Positions 50,178 to 61,470 of a stretch of DNA of 64,000 bases are shown one piece after another. The notes beneath the pieces are model-generated. The model was not told the origin of the DNA, did no database searches, and saw only the letters and a list, made by a program, of their open reading frames with translations. Source of the stretch: Marinobacter nauticus (GTDB lineage: Bacteria; Pseudomonadota; Gammaproteobacteria; Pseudomonadales; Oleiphilaceae); assembly GCF_003634635.1 (NCBI RefSeq), contig NZ_RBJB01000004.1, positions 434,001-498,000 of the forward strand, in the 5' to 3' direction. Position 1 is the first letter of the stretch. Each line of letters begins with the position of its first letter. Position numbers and translations under genes: made by a program.

Positions 50178-52766
50178 CTATTGCTTCGGGTCAACCGGCC
50201 GATAGCACACCAGTTCCTGCCGAACCACATCACCGGTCAGTTGCAGGGGTGTCTGGTCGGTGACATATACCCGGACGGCGCGCTCAATGTCGCTGGCGTT
50301 GTCAGGCTGGGAGATTTCGCCGGGCAGAAGGTCAGGTCGGTAGCGACACTGGTCTGATTCAGGAAACAGCGCCACATAGGCAATACCGGTTTCCACCAGA
50401 TCCTGGAAGAAATGGGAACCGTAGGACAGATCCGGCACCATGTCGCCGGCATTCTCCGACACCTCCACCAAGGCACTGACGCCGGCAATATCGGCAAACC
50501 TGACCGGAACGCCCAGCTCCGGGCTGCTGGTGCCCCAACGTCCGGGACCGATCAGCAGGGTGCTGGCGCTGGATTCCCGAACCACCTCGCCGACACGTCG
50601 GGCCACATCGTAACGCTGATTGATGTTCAGGTTGGCGTAGATCGCCGCATCTACACGGATAACCCGCGTAATCGCCAGACTGATGTTGCCGCCCATGAAG
50701 TGGCCCTGGGTCCGGAAAATCTCTCGCTCCGCGGGCAGATGTTCCGGCAGGGTGACCGGACCGGTTTCACCAATCGTGGCCAATGGCCGGCATTGAACCA
50801 GATTGAAGGAGGGTTCGCCCTGTTCATCGATATGCAGGGTGAACTCCACATCCACGGGATGCTGATAGCCGGCCTCCAGGGTAGATAACAGAGATGACAG
50901 CCGCTGAATGAATGAGCTGAACTGAACCAGCGGCCGGAAGGTCAGTCGCCAGACCGGCCCTGGCAGCCCAATCTGTTCCGCCCGGGTACTGGCGGCCCGG
51001 TCGATTTCGCCCATCAGGGCCATGGGCAGATCTTGAACGGTGTCCAGTAACTGGCTCAGGGGCCGGGTTTCCAGATGGCCTTCCTGCAGGTCGAGCAGGT
51101 CCACCAGATGTTGGGAGAACCGGTAGTGTTCGTCCGGATTGCGGAAAGGTTGCCGGCCGGGATGATCCAGCGCCATCACGCAGGCGTGGTCGCCTTCAAT
51201 CCGGTCTACGGCCCGGGTGCCCAGCCCCATAACCAGGCGGACCATGCCCGCTTTCGGGTTCATGGCGCTGTCCCAGGCAAAGGTGTTTCTGGACACGCCA
51301 ACGCCCGCGGCATCGGGCAGGTAGTAGCGGCCATGGAAACGGCCATTTACCCGCTGGATCAGCAGGGCCATGGGTTCCTCGCGCTGATCCAGGCCTCGTT
51401 GTTTACGGTACACCAGAGCGTCGTCGCTCATGGACGAGGCGTAGACCTGGCGGATGGCATCTTCCAGTTCCGCCAGTCGCTGTTCCGGTGCCCCCTGGTT
51501 GATCAGGAAGACACTGTCGTATTTGCCGGCAAAGGCGTTGCCGAAACCATCCTCCTGCAGGCTGGATGAGCGCACCAGGATGGGATACTGGCCGTAATGG
51601 TCAAGCAGGCGTTCCAGCTCCGAACGGACTTCCGCCGGGAATTGCCCGGTCAGGATGGCCTTGCGCAGGGCGGGTGCTTCACTGAGATAACCTTCTGGTG
51701 AGCGTTGTCGCATGATTGCCGGCCACAGGCCGTTGTGGACCAGAAATGCGTAGTAGGCGTCGGTGCCCAGGTAGCTGGAATCGTGGGGTTCCAGATTCGG
51801 CTGCCAGAGTTCAGGCGCATCTTTCAGCAGAATGTTCCGGGCAATCAGCATGCCTGTGGCCTTGCCGCCAATATAACCGCTGCCAACCAGACGGCTGCGA
51901 ATGGTGAGCAGATCCTCCAGAGTCAGGTAGCGCCGGGCCAGTTCCAGAATCTTGGGGTCGCGGCTGATCATCACCTGCAGAACCTGCTCCTGCAGATCAG
52001 GCATGCAGGTCTGGTCCTGTTCAAAAACGGCCCGGCTGACTTCCTGGAACAGTCTGTCCCAGTAATCCAGCAGTGGCTGGCGATGCAGGTGCCCGGATTC
52101 CAGCGAGGCCTGCAAGCGGGTGGCATCGCTGCTGTCGGTAATCGGCCAGAACTGGCCAGCCTGTTCCCGATGGGGCAGGAACATGGTCGGTGATTGCCGG
52201 CGCCAGGCCTTGATGGGATGAATCTGCACATCGTCGCCGTGGCGGTGTACATCAATCAGCACCTGGGTGGTCTGGCGAATCCGGTCCAGGGTCATCCGGG
52301 AGTGTCGGTCCGGGTGCAGGGTGAACCAGGCGACGGTATCCAGTTCGAACAGGAAGGGACACACTACCCGGAAAAAATTGCCCACCATGGCGTCGGTGGC
52401 CCAGGCATTGAGTAGCTCACTCAGGCTGTCGCAAACGTAGAAGGCGCCGCGGCCATGTTGTTCGATCAGGTGCCAGACCCGGCTGGTAAAACTCTCGAAA
52501 CCGCCGAGGGCATCAATAGTGATGGTGCGCACCGCAGGGTGCTGGTCAATGATCGGCGGATGCTCGCCGAAGCGGAGATAGATGATCTGCCGGCCGGCGT
52601 CGGCGGCAGCATCCAGAAAGGGAAGAACGAATCGGCGGTAATCGTCCAGATCGGAGACCCGCCAGACAACATTGTCGCCGATTCGCAGGCCATCCAGCAC
52701 CTCATCCAGACCGGGCAGTCCGGTGGACACCCGGTCTGTGGTCTGCTGAGGCTGCTGGTGCGTCAT
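50178..52766 (-). CDS. Large protein with degenerate KaiC/RAD55-like and PEP/pyruvate-binding domains
   Basis: 862 residues. Residues 10-220 resemble a RecA/KaiC-like fold (STGLPGLDEVLDGL), but the Walker A position reads RIGDNVVWRV with no GKT/S, so ATP hydrolysis there is unlikely. Residues 300-690 form a PEP-synthase-type nucleotide/pyruvate-binding domain (IGGKATGMLIARNILL, VRSSSLQEDGFGNAFAGKYD, VEFTLHIDEQGEPSFNLVQC RPL region). The swivelling phospho-His domain and C-terminal PEP barrel are missing; residues 700-862 are unrecognised. It starts 7 bp after gdhA, so co-transcription is near certain. Function unknown; a phosphotransfer or sensor role linked to nitrogen/carbon balance is a guess. 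Confidence 0.8.
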   Translation of the reverse strand: MTHQQPQQTTDRVSTGLPGLDEVLDGLRIGDNVVWRVSDLDDYRRFVLPFLDAAADAGRQIIYLRFGEHPPIIDQHPAVRTITIDALGGFESFTSRVWHLIEQHGRGAFYVCDSLSELLNAWATDAMVGNFFRVVCPFLFELDTVAWFTLHPDRHSRMTLDRIRQTTQVLIDVHRHGDDVQIHPIKAWRRQSPTMFLPHREQAGQFWPITDSSDATRLQASLESGHLHRQPLLDYWDRLFQEVSRAVFEQDQTCMPDLQEQVLQVMISRDPKILELARRYLTLEDLLTIRSRLVGSGYIGGKATGMLIARNILLKDAPELWQPNLEPHDSSYLGTDAYYAFLVHNGLWPAIMRQRSPEGYLSEAPALRKAILTGQFPAEVRSELERLLDHYGQYPILVRSSSLQEDGFGNAFAGKYDSVFLINQGAPEQRLAELEDAIRQVYASSMSDDALVYRKQRGLDQREEPMALLIQRVNGRFHGRYYLPDAAGVGVSRNTFAWDSAMNPKAGMVRLVMGLGTRAVDRIEGDHACVMALDHPGRQPFRNPDEHYRFSQHLVDLLDLQEGHLETRPLSQLLDTVQDLPMALMGEIDRAASTRAEQIGLPGPVWRLTFRPLVQFSSFIQRLSSLLSTLEAGYQHPVDVEFTLHIDEQGEPSFNLVQCRPLATIGETGPVTLPEHLPAEREIFRTQGHFMGGNISLAITRVIRVDAAIYANLNINQRYDVARRVGEVVRESSASTLLIGPGRWGTSSPELGVPVRFADIAGVSALVEVSENAGDMVPDLSYGSHFFQDLVETGIAYVALFPESDQCRYRPDLLPGEISQPDNASDIERAVRVYVTDQTPLQLTGDVVRQELVCYRPVDPKQ

Positions 52767-52773
52767 GGCGTGA

Positions 52774-54234
<1,461 letters not shown>

Positions 54235-54374
54235 CTAAGCCCGGTGGCCCACCCGGCGGAGATACCCCCAAGGGGGTGCGGCATTGTGTCTCAAGCCAGT
54301 GAAAAAGAAGCGGCATACAATTCCGGCTAATTCACGAAACACCTGATCCGAACGCTCCAAGGACCCGCCACACC

Positions 54375-56420
54375 ATGATGAGAAAAACCCACCTGGCTCG
54401 CTGTATCAGCCTTGTGATGGCCGGCTATGCTGTCGCCCCTCTTGCCCATGCCCAGTCTGAAACCGATGCCCTGATGTTGATCCGGGTGACCGAAGGTCAG
54501 TCGGCCGAAGCCGCCCGACTATCGGCGGCGGCCGTTCAGACCGAGCCAGTACAGCGGTTGTCCTCGGATGCCGGGGTTTCGCTGTCGCGCATGGGTGGCC
54601 GTGGTCTGGACCCGGTGATCCGTGGCCAGAACGAAGAACGGGTGGAGGTTCTCCTTGACGGCATGCGGGTGGAGGGAGCGTGTCCGAGCCGGATGGATCC
54701 GCCCACCAGCCGTTTGAGCACAGCGCTGGCGCCGGTACTGGAAGTGCGCACCAGCAACCGCACCCTGCGCTGGGGCCCGATTGCCGGCGGCCAGGTGGTC
54801 GCCACCACCGCCGCCCCGGAATTTGCTGATGACAACCGCACAACCGGCCACCTGACCGTCGGCGGTGCCGACAATGGTGAAGGCAAGCTGGTGAATGGCA
54901 GCGTGGCGGTCGGTGACAAGGAAACGTTTATCCGCCTCGCTGGCGGCTACGACGAAGCCGACGATTATGAAGACGGCGACGGTAACGACGTCCGCAGCGC
55001 CTATAAAAACTCTGAAGGCCGGGTGGATGCCGCCTGGACCGCTGATAATGGCTTCTACATCAAAGGCCTGGCCAGTCGCCAGGAAGAGCGGGATGTAAAG
55101 TTCCCCGGCCGGGGTATGGATGCACCGAAAACGGATACCGACCTGTACCGTCTGGAGCTGGGAGCGCCGGTAGCCAGCGGCGGCTGGAACCTGATGGCAT
55201 GGCAGGCAGATGTGGATCACGTGATGGATAATTTCAGCCTGCGTGAGCCGCCGGTAAATATGGGTATGCCCATGAAAATGCAGACCAACTCGGAAACCCG
55301 TACCCGGGGCGCCCGACTGGTGCTGGATCAGACCATCAACTACACCAAAGACATTGCCTTTGGTGTCGATGTGGAAAGCAATGAGTGGGATGCCACCATG
55401 TACAACGGCATGAATCTCGACCACGAGGCCTCTTTGATGTGGCCGGGCGTCGAGCGAGACCGGGTAGGTGTGTTTGTGGAAGCCTTCCACCAGATCCGCG
55501 CCAATGCCCGCCTCGGTGCTGGCATCCGTTATGACCGGGTTGAAATGGATGCCACTCGAGCAGACCAGACGTTTACTCCGATGGCCGGCGGTATGATGAC
55601 GTTCTCCCCTTCGGGACTTTACGCCTCGGCCTATGGTGCAAACGATACCGAAGCCAACGATGACAACGTGAGTGGTTTCCTGACCGGGGAGTGGCGTTTT
55701 TCTCCGGTCCAGGCCCTTGAGGTTACGGCCAGCCACAGCGTGCGCTCCCCCAGCGTGAATGAGCGCTATGTTGCCCGTAAGACCATGAAAAGCAGTTGGA
55801 TCGGAAACCCGGATCTGGACACCGAAAAACACCATAAGCTGGAAGTCAGCCTGCCCGGCAATCAGGGCGAGTGGAGCTGGCGCCCGGCTGTCTGGGTAGA
55901 TCAGGTGGATGACTATGTCTACCGCTTTGACATCCGCAACCCCAACAACACCACGGACACCCGCTATGAAAATATCAGCGCCCGCCTGCTTGGTGTTGAG
56001 GGCATGCTGGGATGGAGCAACGGTACCTGGAGCAGCACCAGCAAGCTGGCCTCCGTACGCGGCGAAAACCGGGATGCCGACAAGGCGCTGCCGCGGATTC
56101 CGCCTATCCAGTTTATCCAGACCCTGGGCTGGCATTATCAGGGCCATACTCTGGAAGCCGAATGGCAACTGGCCCGTCGCCAGGATCGGGTAGACCTGGA
56201 ATCCGGACTGGACCCCAGTACTTCGCCGGGATACGGCGTGTTCAACCTGTCCGGCACCCATCCGCTCATGGCCAATCTGAGCCTGACCTGGGCAGTGGAT
56301 AACCTGTTCGACAATACCTGGGCGAACCATGTCAGTAAGGACAACCTGGCCGACAGTGGGGTGTTCCGGGTTAATGAGCCCGGGCGCACGTTGCGCGCAG
56401 CGCTTACGGCCCGGTGGTAA
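54375..56420 (+). CDS. TonB-dependent copper receptor, OprC/NosA type
   Basis: A 681-residue outer-membrane receptor. The signal peptide ends at APLAHA-QS (residue 26). The plug domain includes LSSDAGVSLSRMGGRGLDPV and VLLDGMRVEGACPSRMDPPTS, the Cys/Met segment characteristic of OprC and NosA, which bind copper. Met clusters follow (MGMPMKMQ near 300; MMTFSP near 410). The barrel ends in LTARW with an aromatic C-terminus. OprC/NosA deliver copper, for instance to nitrous oxide reductase; no nos genes are nearby. Start at ATG 54375 or the adjacent ATG 54378. Confidence 0.9.
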   Translation: MMRKTHLARCISLVMAGYAVAPLAHAQSETDALMLIRVTEGQSAEAARLSAAAVQTEPVQRLSSDAGVSLSRMGGRGLDPVIRGQNEERVEVLLDGMRVEGACPSRMDPPTSRLSTALAPVLEVRTSNRTLRWGPIAGGQVVATTAAPEFADDNRTTGHLTVGGADNGEGKLVNGSVAVGDKETFIRLAGGYDEADDYEDGDGNDVRSAYKNSEGRVDAAWTADNGFYIKGLASRQEERDVKFPGRGMDAPKTDTDLYRLELGAPVASGGWNLMAWQADVDHVMDNFSLREPPVNMGMPMKMQTNSETRTRGARLVLDQTINYTKDIAFGVDVESNEWDATMYNGMNLDHEASLMWPGVERDRVGVFVEAFHQIRANARLGAGIRYDRVEMDATRADQTFTPMAGGMMTFSPSGLYASAYGANDTEANDDNVSGFLTGEWRFSPVQALEVTASHSVRSPSVNERYVARKTMKSSWIGNPDLDTEKHHKLEVSLPGNQGEWSWRPAVWVDQVDDYVYRFDIRNPNNTTDTRYENISARLLGVEGMLGWSNGTWSSTSKLASVRGENRDADKALPRIPPIQFIQTLGWHYQGHTLEAEWQLARRQDRVDLESGLDPSTSPGYGVFNLSGTHPLMANLSLTWAVDNLFDNTWANHVSKDNLADSGVFRVNEPGRTLRAALTARW

Positions 56421-56470
56421 AAACGATTATGGCGGTTACCCGCTTCTCATAGCCGGCGGGTGACATTGAT

Positions 56471-56507
56471 ACCCCGGGTGGAGGTCACTCCATCCGGGGT
56501 TTTTTTG
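56471..56507 (+). terminator. Rho-independent terminator after the copper receptor
   Basis: A 13-bp stem (ACCCCGGGTGGAG with CTCCATCCGGGGT, one G-T pair) with a GTCA tetraloop, followed by seven T. Confidence 0.95.
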
Positions 56508-56609
56508 TCGTTGATCAAACCCGGTTCGCAAGGACAGCAACTAGACTGAAGGGTGTCAGGGGTAATGCTACAATTGGTTATCAGGTAATTCTCTAAAGGA
56601 ATAACTAAG

Positions 56610-57662
56610 ATGGGCGACTTTGTTCAGGCGATCCGGGTGCTGCTTCTGATGCTGATCAGTTCCGCTTTATCGGCTGAGACCGTGGAAACGCAGGCGGTAA
56701 CGCGGGCCACCCTGCAGGAAACCGCCCATCTTGATGGTGTTATTGAAGCGGTTCAGCAGAGTACCGTATCCGCCCAGACCAGCGGTACGGTGGTGGAGCT
56801 GCCCTTTGATGTGGATGATTCCGTTGCCGCCGGTGATCTGATCGTGCGCCTGGAAGACAGCGAACAGCAGGCCCGGCTCAACCAGGCCGAAGCCGGATTG
56901 CAGGAAGCCCGTTCCGGGTTGCAGGATGCCCGTCAGCAGTATCAAAGAATCGAAGCCATTCATGAACGGGGCCTGGTGTCGCGGCAGGAATTCGACCAGG
57001 CTCGCAATAATCTGAGTGCTGCCCAGGCCAGGGTGGAAAGGGCGGAAGCGACCGTGGCCGAAGCCCGCAAGCAGCTGGACTACACCCGTATTATCGCCCC
57101 CTATGGCGGCATTCTCACCGAACGGCATGTCGAGCTTGGTGAATCTGTGAGCCCCGGTCAGCCTTTGCTCAGCGGTCTGTCCCTTGAACAGCTGCGGGTG
57201 GTGGTGGACCTTCCCCAGAAATACGCCGATGTTGCCCGCAGCCAGCGCCAGGCCACCGTGACCCTGCCCGATGGCCGGGTGCTGGAGACCGGCGAGATGA
57301 CGTTCTATCCCTATGCCAACCCGCAAACCCATACCTTCCGGCTGCGCCTTCAGCTCAACGAACCCAATGGTGCCTTGTTCCCGGGCATGCTGGTGAAAGT
57401 GAGTGTGCCGGTGGCGAGCCGGGAGGCACTGTGGATTCCGGTGTCTGCCCTGGTTCAGCGCAGTGAACTGCGGGCCGTGTTCGTGATCAACCCTGAGGGC
57501 GAACCACGGCTGCGCCAGATTCGCCCCGGCGTTCGCTATGGTCAGCGGCTGGAGGTGTTATCGGGGCTCAGTGCCGGTGAACAGGTGGTGAGCAATCCGG
57601 GGGTTCTGGTGGGCAGCGAAACACTGGCCATGCCCGGTTCCTCAGCGGCAAGCGGGGAGTAA
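56610..57662 (+). CDS. RND efflux membrane-fusion (adaptor) subunit, system 1
   Basis: 350 residues. Signal sequence to about residue 22 with no lipobox, biotinyl-lipoyl-like half motifs (SAQTSGTVVELPFDVDDSVA near 50), a two-helix coiled coil (about 85-150, QEARSGLQDARQQYQRIEAI) and a beta-barrel domain with IIAPYGGILTERHVELGESV. It links an inner-membrane RND pump to an outer-membrane channel. The ATG at 56610 follows AAAGGA. The pump gene follows 6 bp later. No TolC-like gene is included, so a chromosomal TolC elsewhere is expected. Confidence 0.92.
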   Translation: MGDFVQAIRVLLLMLISSALSAETVETQAVTRATLQETAHLDGVIEAVQQSTVSAQTSGTVVELPFDVDDSVAAGDLIVRLEDSEQQARLNQAEAGLQEARSGLQDARQQYQRIEAIHERGLVSRQEFDQARNNLSAAQARVERAEATVAEARKQLDYTRIIAPYGGILTERHVELGESVSPGQPLLSGLSLEQLRVVVDLPQKYADVARSQRQATVTLPDGRVLETGEMTFYPYANPQTHTFRLRLQLNEPNGALFPGMLVKVSVPVASREALWIPVSALVQRSELRAVFVINPEGEPRLRQIRPGVRYGQRLEVLSGLSAGEQVVSNPGVLVGSETLAMPGSSAASGE

Positions 57663-57668
57663 GCGGCC

Positions 57669-60600
57669 ATGAGTCAGGAATTGCCCCCGGTTGGCCTGTC
57701 TGGTGTCATTGCCCGGGCCTTTCAGAACAATCATCTGACCCCGCTGCTGGCCATTCTGGCGATCATCCTCGGTGTCCTGTCGCTGATCGTCACGCCAAAA
57801 GAAGAGGAACCCCAGATTGATGTCACCATGGCCGACATCATGGTGGCGCTGCCGGGAGCCAGTGCCCGCGAAGTGGAAAGTGTGATTGCCACGCCGGCCG
57901 AACAGGTGATGAGTGAGATCAAGGGCGTAGAGCATGTTTACTCCGTGTCACGACAGGGCCAGGCGGTGGTGACCGTTGAATTCGAGGTAGGCATTACCCG
58001 CCAGGAAGCACTGGTGCGGCTCTACAATCAGGTGTATTCCAACCAGGACTGGCTGCCGCCGGATCTCGGAGCCTCCCAGCCACTGATCAAGCCCCGGGGT
58101 ATAGACGATGTGCCGGTGATGAGCCTGACCCTGTTTGATCCCACCAACACCCATTCCGGGGAAGAACTCACCCGGCTGGCGCACATGCTCGAAGTGGCCC
58201 TCAAGCGCGTGCCCGGTACCCGGGACATCTATACCCTCGGCGGCGTACCGGACCGGGTGGACATCCTGTTTGATCCGGCGCTGTTGGCGGGCTATGGCCT
58301 CACCACCGAGGACATCGCGAGTGCGCTCAATGCCGGCAACGCGGCCAGCCAGGAAGCCCGAGTAACCCGCGACAACGTCTCCATTCCGGTACAGGCCGGA
58401 ACGCTGCTGGAATCCGTAGACGATGTCCGTTCCCTGGTGGTGGGCATGCACAAAGGGGCGGCCGTCTACATGGATGATGTGGCGCAAGTGCGCCGTGGCG
58501 GGACGGTGCCGGACCAGAGCGTGATGGTCGGTTTCGGCCCGGCCCACCCGGAGCATAAGGCAGGCGTGGCCGGCCAGGTGTATCCGGCGGTGACGCTGGC
58601 GATTGCCAAGAAGCCCGGCGAAAACGCCATCGACATCACCACCGCCATCGAGCAGCGGCTGGATGAACTTCGTAACCGGGCCCTGCCACCGGATATTGAA
58701 GTGCTGGTGACCCGGGATTACGGGGTGACCGCCTCCGACAAGGCACAGAAACTGATCTCCGATCTGGTGTCCGCCACCGTGGCGGTGATGCTGCTGGTGC
58801 TGGCGGCCATGGGCTGGCGCCAGGCCCTGATTGTCGGTATTTCGGTACTGATTACACTGCTGCTAACGTTGGTGTTTTCCTGGGCCTGGGGCTTTACCCT
58901 GAACCGGGTGTCGCTGTTCGCGCTGATCTTTTCCATCGGGATTCTGGTGGATGACGCCATCGTGATCACCGAGAACATCAACCGGCGCATCCAGAACACT
59001 CGCCGTTCGATCAGGGACATCATCCCGGTGGCGGTGGATGAGGTGGGTACCCCCACCATTATGGCGAGCCTGACCATCATGGCCGCGCTGCTGCCTATGG
59101 CGTTTGTGACTGGCCTGATGGGCCCCTACATGAGCCCGATTCCCATCAATGCCTCGGCCGGCATGGTAGTTTCGCAGATTGTCGCCTTCGTGGTCGCCCC
59201 CTGGCTGGCCTTCCGTTTGCTAAAACACAAAAAGGGCCAGGAGCTGGACGACGGCGGTGAGGCCACCAGTTCCGCCGAGGGTGCAAGCCCGCTGGCGCTG
59301 AAGATCTTCAACGGTGTGTTGGGACCGTTTTTGGGCGACCATGCCTGGCGCCGCCGTTTTCTGGGTCTGGGCGTGGTGCTGCTGACGCTGGCGGCAGCGT
59401 CCTTGCCGGTCTTTCTGGCGGTCATTCTCAAGATGCTGCCGTTCGACAATAAATCCGAGCTGCAGGTGATTCTGGATATGCCTGAGCGCACGCCGGTGGA
59501 ACAGACCCAGCGGGTGCTCACTGATATGGGCCATTATCTGGAAACGGTTCCAGAAGTCACCGACTGGCAGACCTATTCCGGTACCGCATCGCCCATCAAT
59601 TTCAACGGGCTGGTGCGGCAGTATTATCTGCGCAGCGAACCCTATCAGGGCGATATTCAGGTAAATCTGGCCGGCTCCGGGCACAGAGAGCGGCCATCAC
59701 ACCAGATTGCCCAGAGCCTGCGTGGCCCGCTGACAGCCATTGCCGATCGCTACGGTGCCAAGGTGAAAATTGTTGAGGTGCCACCGGGGCCGCCGGTGCT
59801 GTCGCCAGTGGTGGCCGAAATCTATGCCGCCGATGCCTTCCGCCGGGCGGAACTGGCAACCCTGATTGCTGACGATATGAACGGTATCGAGGGTCTGGTG
59901 GATATTGATACCACCCTGGAGGCTCCCACCCGGCAATGGGAAGTGGTGGTGGATCGGGCTCGGGCAGTCCGGCTCGGGGTCTCCCAGGCGCAGGTGGTTA
60001 GCGCCTTGCAGACCGCGCTAGGCGGGGCTGGTGTCAGTTATCTGCATGATGACCAGGCCAAATACCCGGTGCCGATTCGGGTGATTCTGGCCGAGGGTGA
60101 CAAGGCACAGCCCTCGGCCCTGCTTTCGGTACAGGTGCGCAGTCGCAGTGGTGAACTGGTGCCGTTGGCCAGCATCGCAGACGTGCGGGAGGCGGACTGG
60201 ATGGGGGCCATCTATCATAAGGATCTGCTGCCAGTGACCTACGTCACGGCCGATATGGCCGGAGACATCGACTCGCCCCTCTATGGCATGTTCCGCATGG
60301 TGGACTTGCTGGAAAATCAGGCGGATGCTCCGGAGCAGTTCTTTATCCAGCAACCGCCGTTGCCGGAAAAAGGTACTCTGAAGTGGGACGGTGAGTGGCA
60401 GATTACCTACGAAACCTTCCGGGACATGGGCGCCGCGTACAGCGTGGGTGTCTTCATGATCTTTGTGCTGCTGGTGGCCCAGTTCCGTTCCTATTTGCTG
60501 CCCCTGATCATCATGGCACCGATTCCGTTGACCCTGATCGGCATCATGCCGGGCCATGCCATGCTGGATAAGGAGTTCACCGCCACCAGTATGATTGGCA

Positions 60601-60899
60601 TGATTGCCCTGGCCGGCATCATTGTGCGTAACTCCATCCTGCTGGTCGTATTTATCCAGCAATTAATGGAAGAAGGCATGGCGCTTGATAAGGCGGTGGT
60701 CATGGCGGGTGCGGTGCGCATCAAGCCCATCCTGCTGACGGCTATATCGGCCATGGTGGGCGCTTACTTTATCCTGAGTGATCCGATTTTCAACGGGCTG
60801 GCAATTTCGCTGGTGTTCGGCCTGGCGATGTCGACCCTGTTTACCGTGATCGTGGTGCCCTTGCTGTATTACACCCTGGCCCGGTGCAAATGGATCTGA
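57669..60899 (+). CDS. RND efflux pump permease, system 1
   Basis: 1076 residues, full-length RND transporter with twelve spans and two large periplasmic loops. The early motif LPGASAREVESVIATPAEQV is typical. TM4 carries SIGILVDDAIVITENI, with Asp residues of the proton relay. The sequence resembles the more divergent RND groups, not classical AcrB, and lacks evidence for heavy-metal (CusA) residues. GGGGAG at the end of the adaptor gene serves as its ribosome site. Substrate unknown; probably lipophilic compounds or solvents. Confidence 0.93.
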   Translation: MSQELPPVGLSGVIARAFQNNHLTPLLAILAIILGVLSLIVTPKEEEPQIDVTMADIMVALPGASAREVESVIATPAEQVMSEIKGVEHVYSVSRQGQAVVTVEFEVGITRQEALVRLYNQVYSNQDWLPPDLGASQPLIKPRGIDDVPVMSLTLFDPTNTHSGEELTRLAHMLEVALKRVPGTRDIYTLGGVPDRVDILFDPALLAGYGLTTEDIASALNAGNAASQEARVTRDNVSIPVQAGTLLESVDDVRSLVVGMHKGAAVYMDDVAQVRRGGTVPDQSVMVGFGPAHPEHKAGVAGQVYPAVTLAIAKKPGENAIDITTAIEQRLDELRNRALPPDIEVLVTRDYGVTASDKAQKLISDLVSATVAVMLLVLAAMGWRQALIVGISVLITLLLTLVFSWAWGFTLNRVSLFALIFSIGILVDDAIVITENINRRIQNTRRSIRDIIPVAVDEVGTPTIMASLTIMAALLPMAFVTGLMGPYMSPIPINASAGMVVSQIVAFVVAPWLAFRLLKHKKGQELDDGGEATSSAEGASPLALKIFNGVLGPFLGDHAWRRRFLGLGVVLLTLAAASLPVFLAVILKMLPFDNKSELQVILDMPERTPVEQTQRVLTDMGHYLETVPEVTDWQTYSGTASPINFNGLVRQYYLRSEPYQGDIQVNLAGSGHRERPSHQIAQSLRGPLTAIADRYGAKVKIVEVPPGPPVLSPVVAEIYAADAFRRAELATLIADDMNGIEGLVDIDTTLEAPTRQWEVVVDRARAVRLGVSQAQVVSALQTALGGAGVSYLHDDQAKYPVPIRVILAEGDKAQPSALLSVQVRSRSGELVPLASIADVREADWMGAIYHKDLLPVTYVTADMAGDIDSPLYGMFRMVDLLENQADAPEQFFIQQPPLPEKGTLKWDGEWQITYETFRDMGAAYSVGVFMIFVLLVAQFRSYLLPLIIMAPIPLTLIGIMPGHAMLDKEFTATSMIGMIALAGIIVRNSILLVVFIQQLMEEGMALDKAVVMAGAVRIKPILLTAISAMVGAYFILSDPIFNGLAISLVFGLAMSTLFTVIVVPLLYYTLARCKWI

Positions 60900-60909
60900 G
60901 GCGTGGTGG

Positions 60910-61356
60910 CTATCGGGTTGGCCAGTAGCGCTGCATTTCCAGGAACAGGAAGGAGGCGCTCCAGGTAATCAACAGAAAACCAGTAAGCGCTTCAATGCCA
61001 GTAAGGTACCGGAGTTGACCAATCGCCTCGATATCGCCATAGCCCAGGGTGGTGAAGGTGGTGAAGGAAAAATAGGCACAGTCCAGCATGGTGCCGCTGA
61101 AGTTGCCTGTTAGCTGGCCCCAGCCCTCGGCATGGTGCATGAAATAAAAGGCCGTGGCGAAGATCCAGACTTGCAGGGCATGGGCGGTCAGGCAGCCGAG
61201 CACCGCCACAATCAAACGGAAATGGTGGCTTTGACGCATGCGTGCGAGAAGGCCGCTCAAACGGATCAGGACTTCGTTATGTATCACTACAACGGCACAC
61301 ACCAGAAGGATGTTCAGCAGGGTGACGTTGATCAGAGTATCGTGAGTGGCGTCCAA
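60910..61356 (-). CDS. Two-TM potassium-channel-like protein
   Basis: 148 residues. Three to four hydrophobic stretches with a pore loop FTTLGYGDIE near 100-109; TLGYGD matches the potassium selectivity filter of the Ion_trans_2 family. There is no voltage sensor, RCK domain or nucleotide-binding domain. An open frame on the opposite strand is a shadow. The gene lies alone between two RND systems on the other strand, converging on the first. Potassium leak or osmotic role is inferred from the filter only. Confidence 0.85.
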   Translation of the reverse strand: MDATHDTLINVTLLNILLVCAVVVIHNEVLIRLSGLLARMRQSHHFRLIVAVLGCLTAHALQVWIFATAFYFMHHAEGWGQLTGNFSGTMLDCAYFSFTTFTTLGYGDIEAIGQLRYLTGIEALTGFLLITWSASFLFLEMQRYWPTR

Positions 61357-61470
61357 CGGAGTCGGTCCTGAAGCCGGGAAACCTGCCGGAGTAATCCGGA
61401 ACCTGTTGAAAATTGTATAGTAAATTCGTTGCCTTCGCGCACTTTCATTTAATCAGAGTATTGACTGTCC

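Noticed and set aside
54519..56330. 603-codon - strand open frame opposite the copper receptor
   Set aside because: Long only because of high G+C; the + strand has signal peptide, plug and barrel of a TonB receptor.
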